From Cyanobacteria bacterium OH_PDB_230 (GTDB lineage: Bacteria; Cyanobacteriota; Vampirovibrionia; Gastranaerophilales; Gastranaerophilaceae): DNA of 64,000 nt. The stretch spans positions 489,554-553,553 of the forward strand of contig JAEZSO010000003.1 of assembly GCA_023421795.1 (NCBI GenBank). Reading direction: 5' to 3'. The first letter of the stretch is position 1. Every line of letters starts with the position of its first letter. A program made the position numbers and the translations under genes. Under the pieces are notes generated by a model, which was not told the DNA's origin, did not search any database, and worked only from the letters and a program-made list of their open reading frames with translations. Below are positions 44,345 to 52,899 of this stretch, in pieces.

Positions 44345-45664
44345 ATGAAAAAACTGTATATAGAAACACTTGGTTGCCAAATGAACAAGTCAGACAGTGA
44401 GAGGATAATTGGAATACTGTCTCATTTTGGTTATACAACCGTTGAAAACGAAAAAAAAGCAGATTTGTTGATAATAAACACCTGCAGCATAAGACAGCTC
44501 TCAGCTGACAAGGCATATAGCAGGCTAGGACTCTGGGGCAAATGGAAAAAGACTCGCCCGAAACTCAAGATTGGAATATGTGGCTGCGTAGCCCAGCAAG
44601 ACAAACAACATATACGCTCTCGCGCGCCATATGTGGATTTGATCTTTGGAACCCACAATATTTACGAGCTTCCAGAGCTTATAAAAAGAATTGAAGCTGA
44701 TGAAAAAGTTTGCGCAATAACAAATAATGCGGTAGTTAAAGATGCTAATGAATTTGAAATCTCTAGAGCCACTGGCGTAAACGCTTGGATTCCAATCATA
44801 GAAGGCTGCAATAACTTTTGTACATACTGCGTGGTACCTTATACTCGTGGACGCGAGAGAAGCAGGCCAATGAATGAAATTATCGCAGAAGCAGAAAAAA
44901 CCATAAAATCAGGTTATAAAGAAATAACATTGCTCGGTCAAAATGTTGACAGCTACGGAAAAGACTTTGACGACCCTGAAGTTACTTTAGCCAATTTGCT
45001 CAGAAAATTAAACGAAATAGAAGGAAACTTTAGAATCAGATTTGTTACTTCTTATCCGACGGATATCACAGACGATCTTATAAATGCTGTAGAAGAATGC
45101 GAAAAGGTTTGCGAATACTTCCATCTTCCAATGCAGTCGGGCAGCTCGGAAATCTTAAAAGAGATGAACCGCAGGTACAACAGAGAAGAATATATTGCTA
45201 TTGCCGAAAAAATAAGGAATAGATTCAAAGATGTCACTCTTACGAGCGATTTTATAGTAGGTTTCCCGGGAGAAACAGAAGATCAATTCAAGGAAACACT
45301 ATCTATCATTGACCAACTAGGAATCGATTACTCTAATACGGCCGCATATTCACCAAGAGAATTTACTAAAGCAGCGAAAATGATTGATAAATTCATTCCT
45401 GAAAATGAAAAAAAAGAAAGATTGAATCTATTAAACGACAAGAACAAAGAAGCTTGTTTGAAGTCTAACAAGAAATTCGTAGGTAAAACACTTGAAGTTT
45501 TAATTGAGTCATTTACTGAAAAAGATGGTAAAAAAACTTTTTCCGGACGAGCCAGAAACAATAAAATAATCCACTTTGACTCTGATAATGTCGAAGTCGG
45601 TGATTTTGTCGATGTAAAAATTAATAAGGCACAAACCTGGTGTCTATATGGCGAAATTGTATAA
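44345..45664 (+). CDS. miaB: tRNA-2-methylthio-N6-dimethylallyladenosine synthase
   Basis: Methylthiolates i6A37 in tRNA. 439 residues. The N-terminal methylthiotransferase domain has the three cluster cysteines C11, C47 and C81. The radical SAM motif is C155-x3-C159-x2-C162, and GFPGET follows near 300. A TRAM domain closes the protein (about 375-437). The -10 box abuts the start codon and no ribosome binding site is present. Confidence 0.95.
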   Translation: MKKLYIETLGCQMNKSDSERIIGILSHFGYTTVENEKKADLLIINTCSIRQLSADKAYSRLGLWGKWKKTRPKLKIGICGCVAQQDKQHIRSRAPYVDLIFGTHNIYELPELIKRIEADEKVCAITNNAVVKDANEFEISRATGVNAWIPIIEGCNNFCTYCVVPYTRGRERSRPMNEIIAEAEKTIKSGYKEITLLGQNVDSYGKDFDDPEVTLANLLRKLNEIEGNFRIRFVTSYPTDITDDLINAVEECEKVCEYFHLPMQSGSSEILKEMNRRYNREEYIAIAEKIRNRFKDVTLTSDFIVGFPGETEDQFKETLSIIDQLGIDYSNTAAYSPREFTKAAKMIDKFIPENEKKERLNLLNDKNKEACLKSNKKFVGKTLEVLIESFTEKDGKKTFSGRARNNKIIHFDSDNVEVGDFVDVKINKAQTWCLYGEIV

Positions 45665-45740
45665 AATTATCTTTTTTTAATTAATATGGCAATTTTTAGT
45701 TATTATATGTTTTAATATACATATAAGAAAAGGAGCACAT

Positions 45741-45953
45741 ATGGAAGTAGTTCACTTAAAGCCAATGATGGGTAGCAGCACAAATGTAATTAAATTAGAT
45801 GACGGCACTTATCATGTCACATCAAAAGCAAGCGTGATGGGAGCTAAGCCTAATACTCGAATTCTTTCTGAAAAAGAATTTAATGAACAATATGGAGATA
45901 GGCTTATACTCGAAAGAACGCCTGAAAAAGATACATTCCAAAAAAGTGTATAA
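45741..45953 (+). CDS. Small hypothetical protein
   Basis: 70 residues with an excellent ribosome binding site (AAAAGGAG) and an intrinsic terminator 15 bp after the stop, so it looks like a single-gene transcript. No signal peptide. The middle reads as a small beta unit (IKLDDGTYHVTSKASV). No family recognised. Clean flanking signals support a real, possibly abundant, small protein. Confidence 0.65.
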   Translation: MEVVHLKPMMGSSTNVIKLDDGTYHVTSKASVMGAKPNTRILSEKEFNEQYGDRLILERTPEKDTFQKSV

Positions 45954-45968
45954 TCGAAAAATTTAAAT

Positions 45969-46000
45969 AAAAAAGGTAGATTTTTGTCTACCTTTTTTAT
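45969..46000. terminator. Bidirectional intrinsic terminator
   Basis: AAAAAAGGTAGA (45969-45980), a 6-nt loop, and TCTACCTTTTTT (45987-45998). It serves the 70-residue gene on the plus strand and the SPFH gene on the minus strand. Confidence 0.85.
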
Positions 46001-46019
46001 TTTTTAAAATTGTACTTTA

Positions 46020-46994
46020 TTATTTATTGGCATCAAACATCTGTTTTATACCGTCAACAGAACTCAAGATGCCTGTTGCTTCATATGGCATATAAACAAC
46101 TTTATTGTCTTTGCCCTCAACCATATGTTTTAAAGTATCTAAATATCTTACAGCTATTAAGTATTTATCAGGCTGACCATTTCCGGCAATTGCGTCTATG
46201 ATTTTTTTGATTGCTTCTTTTTCAGCTTCTGCTTCGATTATTCTTGCCTCAGCTTTACCTTCTGCTCTTAATATAGCTGACTGTTTGTCACCTTGCGCCA
46301 TATTAATTTGAGATTCTTTATGCCCTTCTGCTTGTAAAATAGCAGCTTTTTTTAGACCTTCAGCTTCCAAGATAGCCGCACGTCTGTCTCTTTCTGCTTT
46401 CATTTGTTTTTCCATAGCAGTTTGGATGTCTACAGGAGGAATAACATCTTGTAATTCAACTCTGTTAACTTTTACACCCCATTTATTTGAAGCTTCATCC
46501 AAGATAGCTCTTAATTTTGCGTTTATTGTATCTCTTGAAACAAGTGTCTCATCAAGGTCTAATTCACCAATAATGTTTCTAAGTGTTGTTTGAGTAAGCT
46601 TTTCAATAGCTTCGGGGAGGTTTTGAATTTCATACACAGCACTTTTTGGATTTACTATTTGGAAATAAATCAAAGCATTTATGCTGATTGAAACGTTATC
46701 TCTAGTGATAACATTTTGTTTTGGAAAATCAAATACACATTCTCTTACGTCAATTCTTTCTCTTTCGGCGATATATGCATATGTTCTTCCATCAACGCCA
46801 CGAGCAATTGCTTTCCAGTGGACTCCTCTTGGTGAATCTATTATTGGAATAATGAAGTGAATACCGGATTCTAATATTTTATGGAATCTTCCAAATCTTT
46901 CAATAATCATAACTTCTGCTTGTTTTACAATTTTAAAGCCTTTAAGGGCTAAAATAATTGAAAAAGCCAGTAATACAATTGCAAAAATACTCAT
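46020..46994 (-). CDS. SPFH/Band 7 protein (stomatin/QmcA-like)
   Basis: 324 residues. A single N-terminal membrane helix (about 2-20) is followed by the Band 7 domain (about 22-180: VIIERFGRF, ESGIHFIIP). A long Ala/Glu-rich coiled coil follows (about 185-265: repeated ILQAEG/ILRAEG units). Such proteins form large ring-like scaffolds in membrane microdomains and help protease or signalling complexes. It is downstream of an NfeD gene (3-bp gap), the standard pairing. Confidence 0.9.
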   Translation of the reverse strand: MSIFAIVLLAFSIILALKGFKIVKQAEVMIIERFGRFHKILESGIHFIIPIIDSPRGVHWKAIARGVDGRTYAYIAERERIDVRECVFDFPKQNVITRDNVSISINALIYFQIVNPKSAVYEIQNLPEAIEKLTQTTLRNIIGELDLDETLVSRDTINAKLRAILDEASNKWGVKVNRVELQDVIPPVDIQTAMEKQMKAERDRRAAILEAEGLKKAAILQAEGHKESQINMAQGDKQSAILRAEGKAEARIIEAEAEKEAIKKIIDAIAGNGQPDKYLIAVRYLDTLKHMVEGKDNKVVYMPYEATGILSSVDGIKQMFDANK

Positions 46995-46997
46995 AAC

Positions 46998-47429
46998 TTA
47001 ACCTTCATACCTTTCTACAAACATTATTAAACTTTCGTTGTCTATAATTTTTACTCTAGAACCGATCGGAATAACTTCATCACCCATTGTCTTTGCGTTC
47101 CATTCTTCTCCGTATATAGCGATTCTTCCATCTTGTTTTGTAACTTCTTTTACAACAGTAGCGATGTTATTGATATATTTTTCTTTTATTCCTGTTTGAG
47201 CTCCGTTGCTGCTTAGTTTCTTCATTAATAAAGGTCTTAAAAAAACGATCAACCCGACAGAAACAAAAAGGAATATTGCAGCCTGCAAGACAAACTCAAC
47301 ATTAAAATATGCAATAACAGATACAGCTAAAGCCGCTATTGCAAGATTCAAGAAAAATAAAGTCGGAGTGAACATCTCTAATATAAGAAGAACAAATGCC
47401 ACTACACACCATACTTGCCAAATTTCCAT
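46998..47429 (-). CDS. NfeD-like membrane protein
   Basis: 143 residues. It has two to three hydrophobic segments in the first 75 residues and a C-terminal OB-fold domain (about 80-140; G.A...GEEW.A...G..IP.GS.V.I). This is the short NfeD1b type without the N-terminal protease domain. Shine-Dalgarno GGAG. Paired with the SPFH gene, with which it works in membrane-domain organisation. Confidence 0.88.
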   Translation of the reverse strand: MEIWQVWCVVAFVLLILEMFTPTLFFLNLAIAALAVSVIAYFNVEFVLQAAIFLFVSVGLIVFLRPLLMKKLSSNGAQTGIKEKYINNIATVVKEVTKQDGRIAIYGEEWNAKTMGDEVIPIGSRVKIIDNESLIMFVERYEG

Positions 47430-47541
47430 ATAATATCTCCATTACTTTAAAATATAGTATAAAATTGTTTACTCAGTAAGTCAATTGATTAAATTGACAA
47501 GTATAATATACTGGTGTAAGTAATTATGATAAAGTTGATAT

Positions 47542-49389
47542 ATGAAAATTTATACAAAATTACTTGTTTTAGTCGTAATTGTAACTGTTTGCCTGATTTC
47601 ATGTTTTAGAATTGACAAACCCGAAAAAGCAAGTGTAGATGAAATTATAACTAACAGCGAAATCCCTATAAATCCTAGCGCCAAAGATATCAAAACGGTA
47701 ACTATTGATGGTGTAGATTATCTTCTCTCGAGAGGAGAAGTTGGCAACTATGGGGGAAGCCTCGTTACTTCGACCATAGGAGAAGGACCCAAGACATTTA
47801 ACCCCTGGGAATCCAAAGATGCGACGTCTTCCCAAATTGCAGATTTGATGTTTGATTCTCTGGTTTCTACTGATGCGTACTCAGGTAAGGTTATACCAAG
47901 GCTTGCAAAGGAAATAAAAGTCTCTAAAGACAACAAATCCTACATAATAACGCTTAGAAGAGGTTTGAAATGGTCTGACGGAAAAGAGATAACGGCAGAT
48001 GATGTCGTTTTTACCTGGAATAAAATAATCCTGGCAGGTTTTGGTAACACCAGTACCAGAGACTCTGTATTAATCGATGGAAAACCTCCTAAGATTGAAA
48101 AAATTGATAAGTACACTGTAAAATTTTCAACCTATAAGCCTTTTGCACCATTTTTAAGACTTATCTCTTCCCCGATTGCTCCTGAGCATGTGTTTACATC
48201 TGTTTTAGCCAAAGGAAACAGGTATTTTGACTCTTTTTACGGTACCACAACAAAACCGGGAACAATGGTTACGAGCGGTCCATTCATGCTCTCAGAATAT
48301 GTACCGGCGCAAAGAGTTGTCCTAAAAAGAAATCCAAATTATTACATAATCGATAAAGACGAAAACAAGCTGCCCTACTTAGATAAGTACATTTTTCTTA
48401 TTGTAGGTGATTTAAATAATGAATTACTTAAATTTGAATCAAAAGAAATAGACACTATTGGGTTATTAGGGAAAAACGTAGCTCGATTTAAAGAACAAGA
48501 AAAAAATTCAGACTATGTTATATATAACCTTGGCGCAGAGACCGGTACGATGTTTTTAACATTCAACCTCAACACTCGAAAAGGACCTAACGGCAAATAT
48601 TACGTAAATCCAATAAAACAAAAATGGTTCAATGACATAAATTTCAGAACTGCAATAGATTACGCAATCGACAGAGAAAGCATAGTTTTCAATATAGCAA
48701 GCGGCCTTGGGCAACCTTTATTTACGGCTGAAGCTTTGCCATCAATATTCCTGAATAAAAATCTTGAATACGGGCATGAAAGAGATGTCGAATATGCTAA
48801 AAAGTTGTTAAAAAAATCAGGATTTTATACAGGAAAAGATGGTGTTCTCCGTGACTCAAAAGGTAATATTGTAGAATTTAGTTTGCTTACTAACGCTGGT
48901 AATACTGAAAGAGAAGCTATTGGCGTAATGGTAAAACAAGATTTGGAAGACCTTGGCATTAAAGTTAACTTTAAGCCGATAGAATTTAACTCTTTGGTCA
49001 ACAAAGTTACTAATACACTAGATTGGGACGCAATAATATTAGGACTCACTGGCAACGCGCTAGAACCCCATTCAGGTAAAAATGTTTGGTATTCATATGG
49101 TTCCTTGCATTTATTTAACAAAAGGCTTCCTAATGAGGGTAATAGAGAGTTGCTTCCTTGGGAAGCCAAGCTTAATCAAATATTTGATAAAGCATCACTA
49201 GAACTGGATTTTAACAAACGCAAAAAACTATATGATGAATATCAAACTATTGTATACAATGAAAAACCGATTATATACCTTTATTCTCCCGTACGTATAA
49301 TTGCAATAAGAAAAAAATTCGGAAACATTTATCCCACGCAATTAGGAGGTGTCATTCATAACCCAGAGGAAGTCTACATAAAAAAATAA
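47542..49389 (+). CDS. Family 5 peptide-binding lipoprotein
   Basis: Extracytoplasmic receptor for oligopeptide-type ABC uptake. 615 residues with a lipobox LISC (C21). The SBP_bac_5 pattern is clear: P.L...IKVS.D...Y.I.LR.G.KWSDG..ITADDVVF.W near 115-160 and FR.AI.YAIDRE near 370. No permease or ATPase genes are next to it. TATAAT at 47502-47507 is a plausible -10, but no Shine-Dalgarno is clear. The ligand could be peptide, nickel or sugar derivative; family alone does not decide. Confidence 0.9.
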   Translation: MKIYTKLLVLVVIVTVCLISCFRIDKPEKASVDEIITNSEIPINPSAKDIKTVTIDGVDYLLSRGEVGNYGGSLVTSTIGEGPKTFNPWESKDATSSQIADLMFDSLVSTDAYSGKVIPRLAKEIKVSKDNKSYIITLRRGLKWSDGKEITADDVVFTWNKIILAGFGNTSTRDSVLIDGKPPKIEKIDKYTVKFSTYKPFAPFLRLISSPIAPEHVFTSVLAKGNRYFDSFYGTTTKPGTMVTSGPFMLSEYVPAQRVVLKRNPNYYIIDKDENKLPYLDKYIFLIVGDLNNELLKFESKEIDTIGLLGKNVARFKEQEKNSDYVIYNLGAETGTMFLTFNLNTRKGPNGKYYVNPIKQKWFNDINFRTAIDYAIDRESIVFNIASGLGQPLFTAEALPSIFLNKNLEYGHERDVEYAKKLLKKSGFYTGKDGVLRDSKGNIVEFSLLTNAGNTEREAIGVMVKQDLEDLGIKVNFKPIEFNSLVNKVTNTLDWDAIILGLTGNALEPHSGKNVWYSYGSLHLFNKRLPNEGNRELLPWEAKLNQIFDKASLELDFNKRKKLYDEYQTIVYNEKPIIYLYSPVRIIAIRKKFGNIYPTQLGGVIHNPEEVYIKK

Positions 49390-49391
49390 TT

Positions 49392-50444
49392 CTAGATAGA
49401 TTTTATGGCTTCTATTATTGCTGCGATTTCAGGGGAAACATCAGATTTGTATTTTATATTCTGGGCTAATATTTTTGCAAAGTGTGCTTTTTGAAATTCG
49501 CCGATTTTTCTTGTCTTATAAATGGTTTTTATGTTCTCACACATTGAATCTGAAATGCATAATTCTGTTATCGTAACCTGCTCTAAGTCGTAATAAGCAT
49601 TGTTTATAGATCGTTTTATTAGGCTTTTTGATACTATATCCTCAAATTCACCTTTGTTAATTAAAATTATATTATCTTTCTTCAATAGCGTTTTTTTGAC
49701 TATATTATAAATTTCATTTGCATCATTATCGAGCAGAATCAAAATAGGGATTTTTACTGTCTTTCTCAGCTTTGAATATAAATTAGGGATTTTGCTTTTC
49801 CCGCCCGCACCTAGTACATAGATACCGTGGGCTTGAAAGTCATATTTTTCTTGTTTGGAAAACTCTGGCAGAAGAATTTCTTCTGTTATACCTTCTGTCA
49901 AAACAAGTTTTGTTATAGGATATTTTATTTTATTAGATTCTCTTATTTTTTTTGACAGCTCAAGGATGTTTTCTTCTTGATTATTGTTAAAAAAATCTTT
50001 CAATTTTACTAACAATTTAACATTATCAGGTAATTCTTTATAGTTTGACTCAAACAACCCAAGCAATGGTTCTATTGCTAATTTTGTTTTCATCAAAACT
50101 TTCGTGTTTGTGTCATAACCTCTATAACAAGAATTATCAAGCAAATTCATTGTTTTCATTATCTTATCTTTTAGCTTGACAGAATAACCTAAGCTTTTAA
50201 CAGATTCATTCCAAATTTTTTGAACCAAATAAGACACAATTTTAGGATCCAGTTCCTCAAGTTGTTTTTTGCTGTATTTAGGAGTTATTAAATACTTAAA
50301 TAAAATATCCTTAAAGACTCTATAGTATTTCTCTGACGGGTGTTTAAAGCGTGTGAGTCTGTCGAGACTGATTAAAAAATCATCTATAGAAACATATTTG
50401 TAAGATATTTGTTTAAGTTTACTTTCTTCCAAGAATTCTCTCAC
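49392..50444 (-). CDS. Solitary OLD-type TOPRIM domain protein
   Basis: 350 residues from a GTG. The first 175 are helical without known motifs. The second half matches the TOPRIM of OLD-family nucleases: E184 and E188 in TEGITEE, D239/D241 in LLDND, and E266/E268 in KGEFED. The ABC-ATPase that normally precedes this domain in OLD and GajA is absent, and no ATPase or helicase partner gene is adjacent. The stop is 2 bp from the convergent solute-binding gene. Nuclease activity is inferred. Confidence 0.75.
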   Translation of the reverse strand: MREFLEESKLKQISYKYVSIDDFLISLDRLTRFKHPSEKYYRVFKDILFKYLITPKYSKKQLEELDPKIVSYLVQKIWNESVKSLGYSVKLKDKIMKTMNLLDNSCYRGYDTNTKVLMKTKLAIEPLLGLFESNYKELPDNVKLLVKLKDFFNNNQEENILELSKKIRESNKIKYPITKLVLTEGITEEILLPEFSKQEKYDFQAHGIYVLGAGGKSKIPNLYSKLRKTVKIPILILLDNDANEIYNIVKKTLLKKDNIILINKGEFEDIVSKSLIKRSINNAYYDLEQVTITELCISDSMCENIKTIYKTRKIGEFQKAHFAKILAQNIKYKSDVSPEIAAIIEAIKSI

Positions 50445-50453
50445 TTATTATGC

Positions 50454-50479
50454 AAAAAGGTATGCAAAGCATACCTTTT
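50454..50479 (-). terminator. Intrinsic terminator of the ycf23-like gene
   Basis: AAAAGGTATGC, a 3-nt loop, and GCATACCTTTT (50455-50479), perfect 11-bp arms, with a T-run on the minus strand at its exit. It lies 22 bp after the stop of the ycf23-like gene and 10 bp before the GTG of the TOPRIM gene. Confidence 0.82.
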
Positions 50480-50501
50480 AAACAATTAATTGTATTAACA
50501 A

Positions 50502-51260
50502 CTATGCATTAATCAATGTTCTTTCTGCTCTTTTTGAAGCATCTTCAACCAAAGTTCTAATAACAGCTATCATAGCGATTGTAGAATCCAGTTTATTAAC
50601 TGAAGAACCGACTCCAACGGCAGCTGCACCTGCTGCGAAAGCTAAAGGAGCTGTTGTTGTTGTAATTCCGCTAGCAGTCATAACAGGAATGTCAATGTTT
50701 CTTACTAGATCGATTGTATTCGCTATAGAAACTTGAGCTGTTTCAAGTAAGCCGCGAGCACCACCGTTTGATGTAGAAACTGTAGCAGAACCTTCTGTTT
50801 GAATTAGATCAACATTTAATTCTTCTAATTGTTTTGCTAATGATATTTGTTCATTTATATCGATGTGGCCAGGAACAGTAACAGAAATAAATGTTTCTTT
50901 TCCTTTTAATAATGCTTGAGTTTCTTTAACTATTGATAAAACTCTTTCAGAAGTGATTCTGATTCCTTTTTTGTATAACACATCATAGTTACCGACTTCA
51001 ATTGCATCAGCACCGAGTTCAACAGCGTTTGCAAGCTCGATAGGCTCAATAGAAGATACAAAAACCGGAAGATTTGTGATTTCTCTAGTAATTCTTATGA
51101 TATCTTCGCTGTAAGCAACGTCAACAGCACTTGCATTAGCTTGTTCAGCTGCGCATACAACTTTTTTAATATTTTCAATATTAAAGTTGTCAATTCCCGC
51201 AATAACTTTGATTGCTCTTTTTTCGTTTAAATGTTGTTTAAATGTTTCTATTCTGCTCAT
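50502..51260 (-). CDS. ycf23: Ycf23/DUF561 family TIM-barrel protein
   Basis: 252 residues. Beta-alpha-barrel pattern with KVIAGIDNF at the start, ADAIEVGNYD near 85, ISVTVPGHI near 124, QTEG near 150, and a phosphate-loop-like TASGITTTTAPLAFAAGAAAVGVGS at 195-219. I recognise this as Ycf23 (DUF561), known chiefly from Cyanobacteria and red-lineage plastids, with no established reaction. Strong Shine-Dalgarno (GGAGG) and its own terminator. It is one of the best pointers to a cyanobacterial-sister lineage. Confidence 0.85.
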   Translation of the reverse strand: MSRIETFKQHLNEKRAIKVIAGIDNFNIENIKKVVCAAEQANASAVDVAYSEDIIRITREITNLPVFVSSIEPIELANAVELGADAIEVGNYDVLYKKGIRITSERVLSIVKETQALLKGKETFISVTVPGHIDINEQISLAKQLEELNVDLIQTEGSATVSTSNGGARGLLETAQVSIANTIDLVRNIDIPVMTASGITTTTAPLAFAAGAAAVGVGSSVNKLDSTIAMIAVIRTLVEDASKRAERTLINA

Positions 51261-51339
51261 TAATACCTCCGATGAACATTCTAATATAATCGATTTTTAT
51301 TGATTAAATGAATTATATCATAAGGATAAAAATTTATAA

Positions 51340-51371
51340 AAAAAATCCAATGAATTTCATTGGATTTTTTG
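51340..51371. terminator. Intrinsic terminator of the tagged membrane gene
   Basis: AAAAAATCCAATG, a 5-nt loop, then CATTGGATTTTTT. Seen from the minus strand it lies 16 bp after the stop of the gene at 51387-51857. A/T tracts on both sides make it symmetric. Confidence 0.82.
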
Positions 51372-51386
51372 ATTAAAAGTTTGTAT

Positions 51387-51857
51387 TTATTTACCGTCTA
51401 CAACAGGTGTTGTCGTATATCTGTGGTCGACATCTGCTTTCTTTTCATTTGCATTTAATGAAGTTTTCCAGTAGTTAGCAGCTAAAGTCAGCAAACCACC
51501 AGCAACAGCTAATGCTTTAACCGGCATTTTGCTAGGTTTTTTAACTAATTGTTTTATACCTTTATAAATGCTTCCAGCAGTAAATATACCTGCACCGACA
51601 AGAAGACCTTCCGCTATACCTTTAAAGGTACCTTTTGTATATTCAGAGATGTTAATTCCAAATTTCTTTACCGCTCGTATAAAATCTTTCAAAGATCTTA
51701 CAGGGCCCTTTTTTTCAGTTTTTTCTTGAGTAACTGTATCTTTTGCAGGTGATGCAGCTACAGGTGACGCATTCACAGGGATTGAAGGAGGCGTCGCAAA
51801 ATTACTAAAAGGTGTTGGAGCTGTAACTCCATGTGATGGATTAAAATTTACTGTCAT
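51387..51857 (-). CDS. Small membrane protein with short N-terminal motif
   Basis: 156 residues; Shine-Dalgarno AAAGG. Residues 1-60 are Pro/Ala/Thr-rich and disordered, with N4-F5-N6 near the start recalling, weakly, the tag of other proteins here. Two short Gly/Ala-rich hydrophobic segments (about 85-103 and 115-130) separated by a basic loop suggest a hairpin in the membrane. No family recognised. Same overall build as the tagged proteins at 4721 and 55477. Confidence 0.65.
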   Translation of the reverse strand: MTVNFNPSHGVTAPTPFSNFATPPSIPVNASPVAASPAKDTVTQEKTEKKGPVRSLKDFIRAVKKFGINISEYTKGTFKGIAEGLLVGAGIFTAGSIYKGIKQLVKKPSKMPVKALAVAGGLLTLAANYWKTSLNANEKKADVDHRYTTTPVVDGK

Positions 51858-51943
51858 AATTAAACCTTTACCCTTTTACTATGTTGATTTTAAAAACTAT
51901 AAAGCCAAAAAATTGCTAAAAAAATCCAAGAACGTAATATTTC

Positions 51944-52651
51944 TTAAATTATATTTTGCATTTCTATTATAGCATTTTTTAAGCCAATGAAAATAGCTTT
52001 AGAAATTATGCTATGGCCTATATTTAATTCAATAAGCCCGGGAATTTCTTTCATTCTATGCACATTTTCATAATTAAGACCATGCCCTGCATTCACTTTT
52101 AAGCCAAGCGATTGGGCATGTAATGCTGCATTTTTTAGTTTTTCAAATTCTTTTGTCTCATCAGGAGTGCCAAAAGCTTCTGAGTATGAGCCTGTATGAA
52201 GTTCTATGTAAGGAGCTCCAGTGCTATAAGAAGCTTCAATCTGCTCTATGTCAGGATCGATAAATAAGCTTACTTGGATTCCGGCCTCAACTAGAGGTTT
52301 TACAAATGTTTTGATTTTCTCAAATTGTCCTTTAACGTCTAATCCACCTTCTGTTGTTAGTTCTTGTCTTTTTTCCGGAACTATACAACAAAATTTAGGC
52401 AATATATCAAGAGCGATTTTTTGCATCTCTGAAGTTACTGCCATTTCTAAGTTTAGACAACATTTAATAGATTTTTTAATTGAATATACATCCTGATCCT
52501 TTATGTGCCTTCTGTCTTCTCTTAAATGGACAGTTACACCATGAGCTCCTACTTCATCACAAATGAGAGCGGCTTGAAGAACGTCAGGTTCAAATCCTCC
52601 TCTTGCATTTCTGAGTGTCGCGACATGGTCAATATTTACGCCTAATAGCAT
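51944..52651 (-). CDS. pdxJ: Pyridoxine 5'-phosphate synthase
   Basis: Closes the ring in DXP-dependent vitamin B6 synthesis. 235 residues, TIM barrel. GVNIDHVATLRNARGG at the N-terminus, HLREDRRHI near 41, E.AVTSEM near 71, and NAGHGLNYEN near 185 are diagnostic. Strong Shine-Dalgarno AAGGAGG. pdxA is not in the window. Confidence 0.96.
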   Translation of the reverse strand: MLLGVNIDHVATLRNARGGFEPDVLQAALICDEVGAHGVTVHLREDRRHIKDQDVYSIKKSIKCCLNLEMAVTSEMQKIALDILPKFCCIVPEKRQELTTEGGLDVKGQFEKIKTFVKPLVEAGIQVSLFIDPDIEQIEASYSTGAPYIELHTGSYSEAFGTPDETKEFEKLKNAALHAQSLGLKVNAGHGLNYENVHRMKEIPGLIELNIGHSIISKAIFIGLKNAIIEMQNII

Positions 52652-52720
52652 ATTTGCCTCCTTGAGGATTGTATAAATTCATCTAAAAGTATTATATTAC
52701 AAATGATGCTAAAAAAGGTA

Positions 52721-52749
52721 TTTACAAGAATTTTTTTTGTAGTTATAAT
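52721..52749 (+). promoter_or_regulatory. Sigma-70-type promoter of tRNA-Asn
   Basis: TTTACA (52721-52726), a 17-bp spacer, and a consensus TATAAT (52744-52749), 24 bp before the tRNA. Good match in both hexamers and spacing. Confidence 0.8.
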
Positions 52750-52773
52750 TAACTCATAGCTTAAAGGTTATAT

Positions 52774-52843
<70 letters not shown>

Positions 52844-52848
<5 letters not shown>

Positions 52849-52859
52849 TTTAAAAAGAG
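52844..52859 (+). repeat. Left copy of islet-flanking direct repeat
   Basis: AGCCATTTAAAAAGAG, spanning the last bases of tRNA-Asn and the left arm of its terminator. The identical 16-mer recurs at 53953-53968, and similarity continues for about 20 further bases (GAATTAG-CTCTTTTTT type). It could be an attachment site. Confidence 0.7.
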
Positions 52860-52883
52860 TCTAAGAAATTAGGCTCTTTTTTT
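52852..52883 (+). terminator. Intrinsic terminator of tRNA-Asn
   Basis: AAAAAGAGTCTAA, a GAAA loop, then TTAGGCTCTTTTT with one G-U pair and a T-run. It starts 3 nt after the tRNA. The A-run on its left could also end the minus-strand islet operon. Confidence 0.85.
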
Positions 52884-52899
52884 ATTTCTATTGATATAT

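Noticed and set aside
46010..46201. Plus-strand 63-residue frame overlapping the SPFH gene end
   Set aside because: It is antisense to a well-supported gene, starts inside terminator sequence and has Cys/Gln-rich nonsense composition.
47493..47507. TTGACA next to TATAAT upstream of the peptide-binding gene as a promoter
   Set aside because: The two hexamers are only 3 bp apart, far short of the 16-18 bp needed; only the TATAAT is a plausible element.
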